64,000 nt of DNA from Dipteris shenzhenensis (GCA_047967505.1 CM106540.1), one strand, 5' to 3'; counted from the first letter of the stretch, positions 35,290 to 48,592 are shown. The notes: generated from the sequence alone by a model not told the origin. Translations and numbers: made by a program.

Positions 35290-36174
35290 GCCTGCCTCGA
35301 TAAATGACTCCCTGTGCACCTGATCAATGGGTCCTACTACGTCGTGGTCATAGTAACACTATTGGCCAATTGGTTATTGGACCCCTCAACGTTCCTATGG
35401 GGACACTGATGCCAATAATGACCTTTCTAACCGTAACAGTTACACATACGAGATGCCTTGAGAGCTTCTCATTCTTCAATTGTCAATAGCTTTCTGCCTT
35501 TTTGATCAACTATTAAAGCCTCAGGCTGACTGTCATAGGTAGGATTGACAAAGCGCTCCTCTTGGTCAAGCACCATGGGGACCAATTCCTCCCAAGTCAA
35601 CTCATTCACCTGACGACTGGTGATCAAGAATGAATAGAAGGCCCTGTACTGAGAGGATAGCTAGGACAGAAGAGTTATGGCCATGTTCTTTGATGAAATC
35701 TGCTTCCCCATCGAGAGGATCTCTTGTTGAATTTCCTGTAACTTGGTGTGGTCCCACATCAATGAAGACTTCTTGGGATCCAACCACCTCATCTAGACCT
35801 CCAGTGAAACCCTCTTCATGGGAGAGTGCATGGATGGCAAATGTTTCCATATGTTTTTGGCCATTGTCATGTGATTCACACTTGAGGAGTATAGTAAGAA
35901 ATATAAATGATCTTACCCTAGCATTATCACAATCCCACATTTGAGACATGGTCTCAGCCTCCTTCTATTCTAGGATGCCAAGGTCCTTCACTAAGGGGTC
36001 TGGTCAGGCAACACCTATGCAAGATGAAATCTTCTAGGTCGTATGATTATAAAAAGACTCCATCATCACCCACCAGACATTGTAATTAAGCCCATCTAAC
36101 TGCTAGTCAACCAAGAATGTGGGCAACCTTGAAATTCTAGTCTTGTTCTCTCCCATCTCGATCAAAGTTGCCAT
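35290..36174 (-). pseudogene. Outer element gag relic, apparently the only gene
   Basis: On the minus strand a gag-like frame begins MATLIEMGENKTRISRLPTF at about 36174 and, after a stop, continues QLDGLNYNVWWVMMESFY, the classic copia gag start. Further down the frames shift. YRAFYSFLITS, ELTWEELVPMVLDQEERF and a decayed zinc knuckle ending KGHYWHQCP (about 35400-35430) are readable. The knuckle has a stop inside and one Cys replaced by Tyr. Between here and the polypurine tract at 34720 there is no integrase or RT. The interior is only about 1.8 kb, so the element appears to be a non-autonomous gag-only type or a deletion derivative. Confidence 0.7.
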
Positions 36175-36489
36175 GTCGGAGTGAAGAGGATGATGAACTG
36201 AAAGAGAAGGTTGATGGGATACAAGGGAACTGAGGGTTGAACAAAGGAGAAGATTGTAGAAGAGGATGAAGTGGCTGACAACCCAATGTACCTCCACACC
36301 TCGCTTTCCATCCCTTGGGAACACCTCCTCCTTATCTGAAAACACCCTTCAAAGGTCACCCTTCGCTGGTCACCCAAACAGTCCACTCCTGCACGCTTCT
36401 CCTCAAAGACACCTCCAAAGAGCACCCTAATCCTCCTTTCACTCAACAATCCCTCTGCTCCTCGGGTCTCACCATGTGAGAAGTGTAGT

Positions 36490-36496
36490 GGAAATG

Positions 36497-36553
<57 letters not shown>

Positions 36554-37303
36554 GAGAGCACGCCTGCTGACACACACACAACACTGAGAAGGAGAGAAAG
36601 GAATAAGAGAACTATAAGGGATCTATGGAGAAAACCCTGCTACACCTAGGAGGGAAACCTCGAAACCAACAAGTTGCTCAAGAGCTCAAACAAACATCTC
36701 AACAACCATGAGAATGGGAGCACAATGGAGTGGATGAGCTACTCCACTACCTTGCTGCTCAAGTGCTACTCTAGACTGGCTCTGCTCCTCTGCCCAGCCC
36801 CACAATGAAGTGATGAAAGCACATGTGGGGGGGGCTATGTATAGCCCCCCAGCCTCCTAGTCTGCCAACAAAGGGCAAGGCTGACCAGTGTGCTCTTGAG
36901 GGCCTCATGAGGGCTAACCTTTAGCCCTAGATTCCTACCCCTATAGCCTCCCATATAGGCTATCTAGGATCTAAGAGAGGGCACACACACCCCCAAAATA
37001 GGGGCTATATCCAGCCAAGGTGGTCGATTGCAGGTCGGCCCACCCACTGCTCCACAACCCATGGCCCGTAGGAGGTGCCTAAGGGTAGCAAGGTGAGACA
37101 CACCTGCTCACACAACCTTGCACCCCACTTGGGAACCTCCTTGTCCTATGTGGTACCACATGAAGCATTGGAGACCACACTTAATCTCACGGGCGGCAGG
37201 CACACCCACAATGCAGGCCCTCACTCTCTACCCTAGCCTCACTCACTTGGCAGGCATACCCACTCTCTCTCTGGTTGACATTAGGAGATGTTGATCTCTA
37301 ACA
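36490..37303 (-). mobile_element. Outer LTR element, 5' LTR
   Basis: It begins TGTTAGAGATC at 37303 (minus) and runs to the GA tract at about 36504-36551 or slightly beyond. This is the uninterrupted copy and aligns with both pieces of the split 3' LTR. Its length of about 0.8 kb is an estimate because the CA end lies in or beyond the microsatellite. The LTRs differ much more than those of D2, so this element is older, in keeping with the nesting. Confidence 0.8.
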
Positions 37304-39235
37304 GGTGCTATACTACCTATTCTACCTACAAAAGCAAAGAAACAACAAAAAACAACACATGTACAAGCATATTGGTGGGTATTTCCAAGATGTGAAAGTG
37401 TTGTTACATCAAAGCACTTTGAAATTCACACACAACACCATGTTTTAATGTTTTTCATTTGACTTGATAGCTTCAATGCTTTAGCACTCAAGGTGACTAT
37501 CTTTTCCTATGATTTGTCAACTAAAAACACTGAAAAATCACTTCAAATCATTCAAAATCACTTCAACACTCCTCTTTTCTCTCACACCTTTCTTACACTC
37601 CAAAACCAACAGCTTTTTCTTGCTTTACTCAACATCATGCAATGGGGAGATAACAAGAGAGACAATGCAAGCAACAATGTACCTAGCACCTCCCCAACAA
37701 TGACACCAAATATGTGTCAGCAATGGTGCCAAAAATGTGCAATCTCTGGTGGTGACTCGTGTGTCATGGGGATCTAGCCAATACACCGATGAGGTACTCC
37801 CTCCAAGCAACTTTGGGTGAAGAGCAATGCGTGCAATTATCATTCACTAGTGTGTCACTCTAGCAGCTTTTGGCTTGCTACAACCATAGAGGAGAAGGGA
37901 GAGGGGAGTGCAAAAAGGTGAGGGAGTGTGCACGGTGTGGGTGAAGGGGGAAGAGAACATGACATTCATAAAAGGCATGTAGAGGAAACAAGAACACACT
38001 TCAAGAGAAGGAAGAGAGCTTGTATCCCAATGAGAGCAAACAACAAGAGAAGACCAAAGTCAACCATTTAGCCTCTTATACATGCCACCTTTTGAAGGGA
38101 GGGCTAATCCTATCTTAGGGTTAGTTTTACAACCTTCTTGGGTCCTGTCTGGATCCAAGTCAAAATTCTAGCAAAATCCTAATGCTTGCGAATACATAGG
38201 AAGGTGCAAAATGTGGCATTGTCACCCAATGCAGTTAACATGTTAACATATATTCAATTGGCAATCATGCGGTGGTGATTGTATTCTAGCAAAGAGTGGG
38301 AGGGGGAGAGGATGGAAAAGAAGAGAGAGAGAGAGAGAGAGAGAGATATGTTTCTTTCCTACCTTGAGACCTACCATCAACAAATTTGTTAACTCAGGGA
38401 TCCAACAATGAAGCATTAAAAATAGGGATTTCATAAACACGTTTATGTTTGCATTAATGATCATTCATGGACATCAATTTTATCCACAAATAGCTTGTCA
38501 ATCACATGCATTTTTTATGTTATTTATGTATGTGAACATCATTTTCACACAATGATGAACAAAATCATGGATAACATTCATAGTTTTAACAACCTAGATA
38601 CTGACGAACTAACCATAAACAGTACTGGCAATAGTATAGGATAAATTTCCCACATCACATTCACCTCTATTGTCAGTATAGTTACTATTTTGGCCTTAAA
38701 AGTTATAAGTACTAGTGGTAAATCTTGTGAGAAATGTTACTATTGGTAATGGTACCATTGCTAACGGGTAAGGGACTATTATCGCCAATAATGATACTAT
38801 TGTTGTCAATAATACTACCACCTCAACTATGAAGCAAGCCTACCAAGCCATTTCTCCTACTGCGAAATTGAGAGTAATTTGTCTCTCTTATCTTAAGTCC
38901 ACTCGAGGGCCTAGCTTTTTGTATTTTTTTCATTTGTAGTATAAAAATGACTTATGTTGGCATGTTGCATGCATCCTATGAGATGTGTCCACTATCATGC
39001 ATGCACTTTCCATTTGTAACTTTATTCATTTAATACATTCATGAATGCATGTTTCGCATGTCAAGCATGCATGCATGCATGTTCCACTGCACTTTTCCAT
39101 TCGTAACATAATTTTTTTCCCATTTGATCTATGTTTTCCCATTTATAGAATACTTGATTAAAAGTGTATACCATGAGCAACAGTAATTGTGGTGTGATCA
39201 ATGTTCATAGATCCAAGGATCTAATTGGTTCATCA

Positions 39236-39278
<43 letters not shown>

Positions 39279-40400
39279 ACTTGGCATTTTTGCTCATGCC
39301 ACACTAAAAAATGCTTGCCAAAAGAGCATGTCCTAATTTGTTCTACATAGAAAGCTTCTCAACTAAGCTAGGTGTTCCATTTGAGTCTCAATCGAATGGG
39401 TGTGATTCAAGAGTCCCTATACCAATGGAAGAAGCTACTCTCTTCAGATTTGTCAATCCGCCACACAACACTTCAAACTATCGAAGGCTAACTAGATTGG
39501 ATTCCCTTTACTTGGAAACAATACCTTGTGGGCTAATGGGTTTTCATAACCTCCCAAGTCCAAGACTACTAATCGATGGTTTTGAAATAGGAGCGGAATG
39601 CTAGTGTAGAGAGAAAAGCCCACTTCTAACATTAAGTGAATTTGATGGTGCAGCTTGCCCTTGTGTCTTCATCAAATATTCATCACTATTTCATTAAGCA
39701 ATACTCATCGAGCTAAACTTGAAATCACACTCTCCCGCAATCACGCAGGGAGAATGCACAATGTTCTCCACCCTTGATTTTTAATTGTCATGCCATTCTA
39801 AAATAAAGGTTCTATTTCAAGTTAGCATATATTCGAAATAGACAAATATGCTAAATTTGTAGCCCATTTTGAGATAACCACATCTAGATGTTTTATTTTA
39901 AAAGCAATATTCTATTGAAATATTATACTTCAAAGAAGCATAAATTGCAAGATATAGATAAATAACTCTATAATTTTTACACCAGATGTACGACATAGAG
40001 ATATCGAAAACCATAAAGAGAATTAAATTCCAATGTTAATGTTGAATTTTTCTCCCAATTCTGAGATAGCAAGGATTGTATTAACTCAATTGTTGTACTT
40101 CAAAGCACCGCTCGTTGCTAAAGAATCATAATGTGCCCTTATCATAATGTGTGTGTTTTTTTCCCATACTCGGTATGGGTCACGTGACCAAGGTACAATC
40201 CTCAGCTGCCCCTTGGGCTTGAATTGAGGACGGACACATACACACCCAAGGGGCAGCTTGAATTGAGGACCGACACATACACACCCACAAGGTTTAAACC
40301 TCTTGGTTGCTAAAGAATCACAAACTGAAACGGGAATGAGAATGAGCACAATCCTCGTGGTAGGAGAGCTCGCTCTCCTCGTGGGCTTTCCTCGTGGGCT
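37304..40400. other. Intergenic, no gene recognised
   Basis: GA microsatellites lie at about 38314-38346 and 39239-39274. At 38690-38825 phrases such as actattg and tggtacc recur loosely. A 97-codon open frame at 39311-39604 (plus) is not recognised. At 40208-40285 a 48-50-bp tandem pair with cttgaattgagga and gacacatacacaccca lies 160-240 bases before the glycosyltransferase start. Confidence 0.5.
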
Positions 40401-40409
40401 TCTCTCTTC

Positions 40410-40417
40410 ATATACAC
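40410..40417 (+). promoter_or_regulatory. Possible TATA-like element of the glycosyltransferase
   Basis: The sequence atatacac lies 35-42 bases before the ATG. That position would leave a very short leader, so it may be coincidental. ctcgtgggct is repeated three times just upstream (about 40352-40400). Confidence 0.25.
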
Positions 40418-40451
40418 GACAGTGTGTAGCATTAGTTGCGCAGACATCTTG

Positions 40452-41972
40452 ATGGATCTCTCATGTCCCCCTCAGCATCAGCCCCACGCCATCTTGGTTT
40501 GCTTCCCTACTCAAGGCCACGTAAATCCCACCCTTGAGCTCGCCCGCAGATTGGTCGCCCGTAACGTGAGCGTCACCTTTGTGAACTATGAGAGCGTCGT
40601 TTCTCGAATAAAATCATCGGGTGCCGTTGGCAATTCCAGCATCAACTGCGTTGGCTTACCTGATGGGCTCCCTCCAGACCACCCACGCTTGATCCATATG
40701 TTGGACTACTTTCAGGCAGTGCAAAATATGGTGGGTGTCTTTGAGAAATTCGTGAAACAGCTTATGGACGACTCGGTGCCCATCTCTTGCATCATCTCCG
40801 ACACGTTCATGCCTTGGACACGTGAGGTGGCTCTCAAATTCGGCATTCCAAGGATCCTGCTGTGGAGCTCGAGCGCGGCAGCCTTGTCCATTTTTCTACA
40901 CGGCGACCTGCTTGCAGCTAAAGGCGTCATTCCTCCCCCAGGTTAGCATTTTGTGAAGCATCTGTTCTTAGGAATATGCATCAATCATGCTCTTGGGAAT
41001 ATGCTGCAATCATTCGGTTCTTCGCAATATGCTTCAATCACTTGGTTTCTGAACTTTGTCCTGGCTATCTGGCTGTCTGGTTTTCTGTCTCCAGGTACGA
41101 GCTGCCCACGACCGGAGGTCGGGCGGAGCGAGACAGAGGAGGAGCTGATCGACTACATTCCAGGGGTTCCGAGGCTACGAGCGGAGGACATTCCGGGAGT
41201 GCTGATGGACGGCGGTATGGGGTCGGAATTTCTGATAAGGCATTTGAAAGGGATAGAGGATGCGCAGTGGATACTAGTGCATTCGTCATACGAGCTAGAG
41301 AAGGAGGTGTTCGAGGGTTTGAAGGAGGTGGGTTGTACCAGTCTACTTCCGGTAGGACCTTTGCTTTCAGAGAGTGGGCAGGGAGAAGTTGGACAAGACG
41401 AGTGCTTGAGATGGTTGGATGGACAGAAGAAGGCAAGTGTGGTTTATATAGCCCTTGGGAGCATCTATGAGTCTAAAGAGGATGAGATTCATAAGATAGC
41501 ATCTGCTTTGGAAAGTATGACAAATCAGCCATTCCTTTGGTCCTGCCGTGGTTTTGAAAAGATTAGGCTTCATAGCTTCCATGAGAGCACCTCCCATAGA
41601 GGCCTCCTTGTCCAGTGGGCCCCTCAGCACAAGGTCCTCGCCCACCCCTCGATTGCTGCCTTCCTCTCCCACTGCGGATGGAACTCTACCCAAGAGAGCA
41701 TCCTCGCAGGTGTCCCCTTGATTGCTTGGCCCCGTGAGTCTGAGCAAGCCATCAACTCCAAGTTTATTGCAGATGTGTGGCACATTGGCGTGCGACTTCC
41801 CCCACATTTCGATCTAGCAACATTCGAGCATGCAATCCACACACTTGTGGGTAGCGAAGATGCTGTGCGAATCCGCTCAAATGTGCATACTATCTCCCTT
41901 CTGTGCTCCACTACCTCATCTTCAAACTCTAACCTTGATGGTGTAGTGAAAGCTCTCTCTATACCCCCTTAA
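40452..41972 (+). CDS. UDP-glycosyltransferase (family 1, plant UGT), two exons
   Basis: Exons 40452-40941 and 41095-41972 join in frame to encode 455 residues, a normal length for a plant UGT. The enzyme should transfer a sugar from a UDP-sugar to a small lipophilic acceptor in the cytosol; the acceptor cannot be told from sequence. The N-terminal half has GHVNPTLELA with the expected catalytic His at residue 23. Asp 117 (IISDTF) is the likely partner of the His-Asp pair. The donor-binding PSPG box is complete, 44 residues from Trp 338 to Gln 381 (WAPQ ... HCGWNS ... GVP ... WP...EQ). The final Gln is often linked to glucose use, but that is not decisive. The start is the first ATG in frame; the 30 bases before it are open but have no ATG. 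The C-terminus after residue 425 is unusual (Ser-rich, short). Surroundings are intergenic, not a cluster. Confidence 0.9.
40942..41094 (+). other. Intron of the glycosyltransferase gene
   Basis: The 153-bp intron has GT (CAG|GTTAGC) and AG (TCTCCAG|GT) borders and a pyrimidine-rich 3' end, and splits a Gly codon after its first base. It contains three diverged direct copies of a phrase like aatatgcatcaatca (about 40972-41040). Without splicing a TAG stop follows at once at 40944. An intron between the two halves of the protein is common in plant UGTs. Confidence 0.85.
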
Positions 41973-43299
41973 GCTTCATCAAGACTCCAAATTATGACGT
42001 AGAGTACATTCTCTAGCTAAGCTCTCCAAGCAAGGCATCAATTTTAGTTTGTAAGGTTAAATGAGGGTTAAATGTATATTCATAGACATGCATGATCCCT
42101 CTAGGAATATTTGATCTCTTTCTCTATAATGTCTCCAATGTTCATATTTCAAAGCATCTTCTTGTTCATGTAAACATGGGTCATTTTTTGTAATTACACA
42201 TGTTGTTCATTTACATATACTATGAGCCTTGGATTAGTATTAATCGTACCACTCATGTACATGTAATTTTCTATTTCATAAGTTTGAAAAGCGACCCAAA
42301 CTTGCCCAACAAACACCCCCCCCTCCCCTCTGCTCCCCTTTGACTACCGCCACACTAGGGAAAAAGAGAACTACTTTTTTGAACTATTGTGTAGTGGCCT
42401 TTGTGCCTATATAAAATAACCATATTTTTTAACAATGAAGGATTATGAAGGCCTATTAGTTACGCAGTGTTCCATGGCCACCTCTGCTTGTTTTAAAAAG
42501 CCATGTGAGGAAGCAAAGGATTAACCAAAATTGAAGAAGGTCAAAGAAATTTCTAACAATCAAAATGTGAGTCGTAAAATCAAATTGTCTTTAGACATAC
42601 TATATGTCTGCAAAACATGTATTGCTTAGTACAGGTTGTACTGGTGGATTTGTGTAAATTCTATGCACACCATGCTTTTGAATTTGCCAATGGAGCATCT
42701 TTGCTCTCTGAGCTGTAATTCTTTCTTTCTTCCTTGGTTTAATCTGTAATCTCTTTAGTGCGCGCAAGGAAAAAAAAACAAATGTGTCTCTAGTTTTGGA
42801 AGAGTTACACATGAAAACATCTTACTAGACAATTGATTTAAGAAATGAGTTAAATTTGCATACAATAACATATCTTTGAGGCATGTATAAAAAGAATGCA
42901 TCTATGTCGTTTGGGTGATACGAAGTATGTGCATAGTTGCTAGCATGCTCTTCTTTTGGTCACTCTTAGTGATGATAGAAAAGTATTTGTCCATTTGATA
43001 ACTAAGACTCTTGTAATAAAACTTGCAAGCTTAGATGTATGATCTAGAGCTTTAATTTAAATTACTATGAAAACATTTAAACTAAAAATCTAAATTGTGG
43101 TTAGCAATAAAATGAAGTATAATCTCAAGATTTATTTCGAGTGATGATGTGCTTCAATATTGTCATTCTAAACCAAATCATTGATTTATGAATTAGCAAT
43201 GTATCATTTACAATCATAGAAATTTATGGTGAATTTTATGCATACTATAATCGCACCCCTTATGTGAGCAACTTCACATCACACCTACAAGACAAAGGA

Positions 43300-43377
43300 C
43301 TTTGAAACTCTTATTCATTTCTAAAAGTGAATATCGTCCTTTGAAACTCTTATTCATTTCTAACTATGAATATCAAT
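43300..43377. repeat. 39-bp tandem duplication
   Basis: Units 43300-43338 and 43339-43377 share ctttgaaactcttattcatt and tgaatatc. Confidence 0.8.
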
Positions 43378-43591
43378 GAGCCCAAATGATGTGATAAAGG
43401 GTATTGTTTCACTTAAATAAATAATGCACGTTATATCATTTGTTGCCATAACTTATCTCATGCTTTTGAATGAAAAACCCATGGTAAGCAAGGTTTAGGA
43501 AATCACGGTGATTGCAACTTCCAAAAAGCTCGTGTTATTGATCCAAAAGTAGTGAAGTGGAAGTTGCTAAGCAAGGTTTAGGAAATCACAT

Positions 43592-43664
43592 AATTTTTAG
43601 GTAATAATGTATGTGACATGCAAATAATTTCTAGGTAATAATGTATGTGACATGCAAATATATA
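43592..43664. repeat. 34-bp tandem duplication
   Basis: Two consecutive copies of aggtaataatgtatgtgaca and its flanks, nearly identical, at about 43599 and 43633. Confidence 0.85.
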
Positions 43665-45949
43665 GCTAGACCTAAATCATGACCTGCATGGTGATGACTC
43701 GGTGATTGGGAAATATGCTTGACTACCTAGGTATGACCGCTAGCAATATAAAGAGATATAAGCCACTAGTACATATCGATGGTTTACATATACCACTAGT
43801 ACATGTGCTTTTACTAATGGTATATGTCTAATACAAGCAAAGACTTCCCCTTGGTATAGTTACCTAAGAGGAGATGTCTTCGTGCATTTTTCTCTCATCT
43901 AAAGCTTCCATTGTGGCATTGCTACACTATCCAATGTTTGGATTGGGTGGGATAGGAATAGTGTCATGATGGAAGGCTCGCAAATTTTGGTATGTGTTTA
44001 TTGAGAGGCTTGAATCATGAGAATTGGTCTAGCTAACCTTCGAATTATGTGGGGCAAGAGTGTCATGTTTATAAGAGTTAAGGCATTTTCTTCACCAAGT
44101 AAACATACACTTTAGATATAATCAACAATAAAGGTGAAAAATAATCTATTCTCAAGAAGGATGGCATATCAACCTTGCAATGTTGCATCCTACAATGTTA
44201 ATATATACTAGCTCCAATGATCTCTTGGCTCTCTTGGCTTGATTCTTGGGGAAATGTGCTAATAAAGGCATACTTCACAAAAATTCCAGTGGTGATTAAG
44301 AACCACCATGATGGTAATAGAGGAATATGGTCACAATGAGGATTTAAAGTTTGATGATGCTCTTTGGGGTGTATCTCTCACTTTTGAAGTCATTAGTCCT
44401 CAAATGTGATGTTTGATTTCAGGTTTAACAAACATTGGGATGCATTTTGTCTTAGTTTCTCTAGTTTGGTATGATCTCAAACTATTTTAGAGCATTTTGT
44501 CTATTTACAAAAGCATGTTTCATGGGAGAATGAGGAAATACACTCCTTACAAAGAAGTACAATGACAATGATGAGATCTAATGTTTGATGAAACTCTCAA
44601 GAGTGAGTTTTAACTTTAGGAATCATGTACAAAGATGATGCTTTATTTCAAGCTTCATTGAGACTTTACTGGATCTCAAACTGGTACTCTTGCTTTCTCT
44701 AGTATAGTGAAAAATTTTATTTCAAATGCCCAATCCATCATGGAGAACAAGTACTTTGGAGAATTTCATTTGTTGTAAGAAAGTTTCATGGTGGCAAACA
44801 AGTTGCAACACATTAGAGCACTATAGAAGAGGTGCAATAGTGCACTTTGTAACGATGTTAAAAATGGATGCCGTTTTAAAATGATGATATGACCTTGAAA
44901 AATGTTCCAAGAACTATAGTAAAGTGAGAAATACAAGTGTTCCATCCAACCTTAGTTTTTTAGATTTTCTATATAAGTTTCTAGAACATTGCTAAACATT
45001 ACATCCACATCCAAATCTCACAAAAGATAATCCTTATGACCTAGTAAAGCTATCCATAACTTGATGGTTCCAAGATACCCTAGTTTTTTATGGAAACATC
45101 TCATTGATTACATTTTCAAATGTGGAGGTTTTCTCCATCAAATGAGGGGTTCCTTGGTTGCTTCTTCTGGTAAGGCAAGCATTGTCTTTCCATGTTTGCT
45201 CTCTTCACAAACTAGCTATGTTATCAATCACAATATGATGTCATCACTTGCAAAAGAAGCAAACAAAGGTGGTGAGATGGGAAAATTGGAAAACATGGTT
45301 AAGGTACAAGGAAGATTTTAAAATAAGTCAAAATAGATAATAAGATATCCAAATGAGAATGATAAGATCCATTGATTGATTGGTTATTGAGTGGAAGCAA
45401 CGCTCGAGAAGTTACCATGTCTATTCAAATGAAGGGGTTTTCAATTCAAAATTTTAAGGTAAATTTACAGACATACATTTACAAAAGGGGTTTTTTAAAG
45501 CAATTTTAAACAAAAAACCCATAAGTCCATAAATCAAAAGGGGTCATTCAATTCATGGAAATATTTCAGGAAAGGGGTTTTTTAAATACCCTTTGAATGC
45601 ATGTTATACGTAGGGTCTCTTAGTAGGTGCACCCCCGAGAAGCAACATAGCTAATGTGAGAAGCTTGTGGGCATCAACAAAATGTAAGAAAAAGAGATAT
45701 GGACTAAGTCATGAAATCATCACTATAATGATATTTTTTTAATGAATTGGCATAACAGAATGAGAGTTCTATAAACAAGCAATCTATAGGCTATGGATGG
45801 GATGCAAGTAGTATGAAGAGAACAACATACACATTCTGAACACAATGTAGGTCATACTTAGTTAGACCTATGATTTTGTCTCCTACTACTCTTTTATCCC
45901 TTGACATTATGCCATTTCTTTTCATTTGCATTAGTGTGAACTTGGGGGG

Positions 45950-47851
45950 GGTGGAGAAAGAAAGAAATATGTATTAACATCCACGGGAGGCCCTTGCGGG
46001 CCTATGGGACAAAGTGCACGAAAAAGTAGACACATACAAGCCTCAATGGGCTAGAGCAAAGGGCGTGCTAAGGCCCTTACTGTGTACTAATCTATACTGG
46101 CAAAATTATAATGACCATTATCACTCAAGTACAAACTGAATCAAATCAGTCATGGAGTTGGGGGCTCAAAAACTGGAGCCCAGTATAATGATGGCTCTCT
46201 AGTGAGCTATGAAGATATCTCATATCTATCTTTGTCGAGCTTTCTGGCATTGTGGTGGTGGGGGAGGGAGAAGGGGGGGTGGAAGAGGGGGACATGGCTT
46301 CTTCGATCTCTAGCTCTCTAGGCTATGTCTAGAGTAATCCCTTATCTCTTTCGGTCCCCTTGAGGAAAGATGTGTTAGGTCATACCTCAATAGAATGTGC
46401 TCTGTGCACTCTCTGTCTCGTGCATGGTCTCTGTGTCCCTCTCTTGGTAGCACCAAGTCATCTCTCTCTACTGATCTAGGCTACCCTCATACCAGCTAGC
46501 TCCTCCTCATCTACCCTACTGTGTCCTGGAGATGACTCAAATGTACAAAATTATGTCATGCGTCATTGTCCTCGGTCAACCTCTATGTCTTGTGATCTAT
46601 CCGCCTCCTAGTGCACTCTGATTTGTCACAAGAGTGTCTCCCTGTGCTAGCGCATCTCCATCAGATAGAGCCTGATGCAGCCCTGGTCATGGAAATGGAT
46701 CAGCTATTGTGATAGTGGGCCAAAGTCACTCCCCTCCAAGTAGAGACAGCGATAGCATCCCTAGATCTTATAGTAGGCTAGGCAAGCACAAGAAAATGCT
46801 CTTCTGTCACAATCACCCCTAGCATACATGGCATGCAAATCCTCTACTTTGTTAGTATACCTGTAGCTCTCCCTGGCTTGATCCTCAACTGATGGGACTA
46901 AACCTCCATTTGTCCAATGGCAATCCTCAATACATGTGAGACTCCTCTCTCCTCAAGATACTGTGGCTTGATGATGAATCCCTCCTTTGATACTCTTAGG
47001 AAGTGGTCGTGGTAGTCTTGGTGGGGAGCTCCTGGTCCCCTCCCCTAGTCCAAGATGTATAGAGCTGGAGGAGATCTAACCATATGATACAGTTGATCTC
47101 ATCTCGTACAATCGACAAAGGAGGCACGTCCATGTTGTACTAAAAGGGGGGGTGTATCCATCTGGATACCGTGCCAAGCACGCCATGTGGATATACTTGC
47201 ATACTATGTATCTGCCTCACCCTTAGTTAGTCATCTGCATGAGTCCAAGGCCAGCATCGGAAGTCTCCAATGAAGTAAGTCCTAGACTATGTGTATGAAT
47301 GTCACTGTCTAAAAGATCGCATCTTGGAGAGTGTCATAGCAAACTCTACATGTATTATCTCATGTGGAACTAGGGGCTTACATTGAACCATCCTGGACCC
47401 CATAATCATCTGTAGTCACTCAAATTTCCTCCACTCTGTCCTGGGGAGGTCACATTCCCAGAAGGGTGTTGGTTACATGGCGATCGGTCACACTAGCATA
47501 TCAAAAAGCCAGCCCTTCGTCAATGGATCCAAGAAGTGTGCCTAGAAGCACGATCACTCTAGCTAAGCTAAAGCACTTTGCCCTCATGTGAATCGTGCCT
47601 GGGCTACATGGGAAAATGGGTCCCCTGAAGATTGCTCCCAAATATGTATAGGACTACACTATCTCCACTGGCTCACCATGATACATGAAGCTAAGTCGAT
47701 GTACCATTGCTTGTGAGGTGTTGAAGACCATAACCCTTGTCTTCCCAAGGTTGACTGTCAGATCTCTCTCCTTGCAGAACACCTCTAGGGTCTTTAGATG
47801 TCTTTGCATCCCCTCTGTTGAAGAGGGAGAGGGACAGAAACACACACACAC
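45950..47851 (-). pseudogene. 5'-truncated LINE, reverse transcriptase end and 3' tail
   Basis: On the minus strand the frame starting near 47830 reads MQRHLKTLEVFCKERDLTVN then GKTRVMVFN, the RT palm/thumb segment of non-LTR elements. YTYLG (about 47640), a stretch like WRKFE.LQMIMGSRMVQCK (about 47395-47440) and P.EI..VEFAM (about 47345) follow, all typical downstream LINE text. Several stops are present. The catalytic (F/Y)ADD block lies upstream of the break and is missing. The minus-strand 3' end reads gatgttaatacatatttctttctttc at about 45955-45980, which looks like a LINE 3' end. 46000-47200 is non-coding or decayed. Confidence 0.7.
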
Positions 47852-47852
47852 A

Positions 47853-47893
<41 letters not shown>
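47842..47893. repeat. (CA)n/(GA)n microsatellite
   Basis: A short CA run (about 47840-47853) is followed by about 18 GA units to 47893. It marks the 5' break of the LINE fragment. Confidence 0.9.
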
Positions 47894-47895
<2 letters not shown>

Positions 47896-48592
47896 AGGGG
47901 TTAGCTAGGCACCTATAACTAGCTCTAGTCCTAAGTGGTACTCTTAGGTGTTAGTTGTCATAGTCAACATACTACAAATAGTTATTCAATTATCTACATG
48001 TGACTTCTATGCTCATGCTTATGAGTCTCAGTAGTCTGACGAGATTTAGAGATTGATCGAATTGTAATGATGCTCTATTTATCAGTTCTATACTGATCTT
48101 TTTCTATGATTCGATAATGATAAATATAAAGAGACACTTTTTGATCTGTATCTATTATTTCCAATGTGCTATTGAATAATTTATGTTGCAACTTTTGTCT
48201 GATATAGTTTCGACTCTTTGTTTGAATACTTAATGGGAAGTGTTTGTTTGAAGTCTAAATGAAAGAAGTATTCCCATCGTCAATTTTACTCACATACTTA
48301 ATGCAAGCCCTCCACCACAACCACAAGCAATTCCTCAAGGGCATTCTCGTGTAGGCGCTTGTGTACATGTTGTCATTCTTGAGACAATTGTGGAATAATC
48401 CAAAGAGATCTTCCAAGAGGAGATTATAAGGATAGTTACAAAGATTCATAGAAAACATGACATGCAGTATCCTGAAGTTGAGTGTGATTGTTTAGAGTGT
48501 CGGACGAAAGCTAAGGTGTCCATGGTTTAGCCCAATACCGATGCTTTAGTGACCTCAAAAGTGGGAGCTAAGGCTCAAGTGCAACCAAAAAC

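Larger units (their letters stand above)
41973..45949. other. AT-rich intergenic region, no gene recognised
   Basis: No long frame or known motif was found. Two small tandem duplications are listed separately. Between 44340 and 44700 loosely related phrases recur (tttgatgatgctctt, tttgatgaaactctc, atgatgctttatttcaagc), which suggests an ancient degenerate repeat. The 86-codon frame at 45061-45321 is not recognised. From 45425 to 45600 aaggggttttt recurs four times. Confidence 0.5.

Noticed and set aside
37304-37310. Possible target duplication of the outer element (gtgcta near 26536 and at 37305)
   Set aside because: The words are not directly adjacent to both LTR ends, so I cannot claim a target duplication.
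40953-41094. Open frame before exon 2 as coding sequence of the glycosyltransferase
   Set aside because: It is intron: GT-AG borders join the two halves in frame, and the frame there has no glycosyltransferase similarity.
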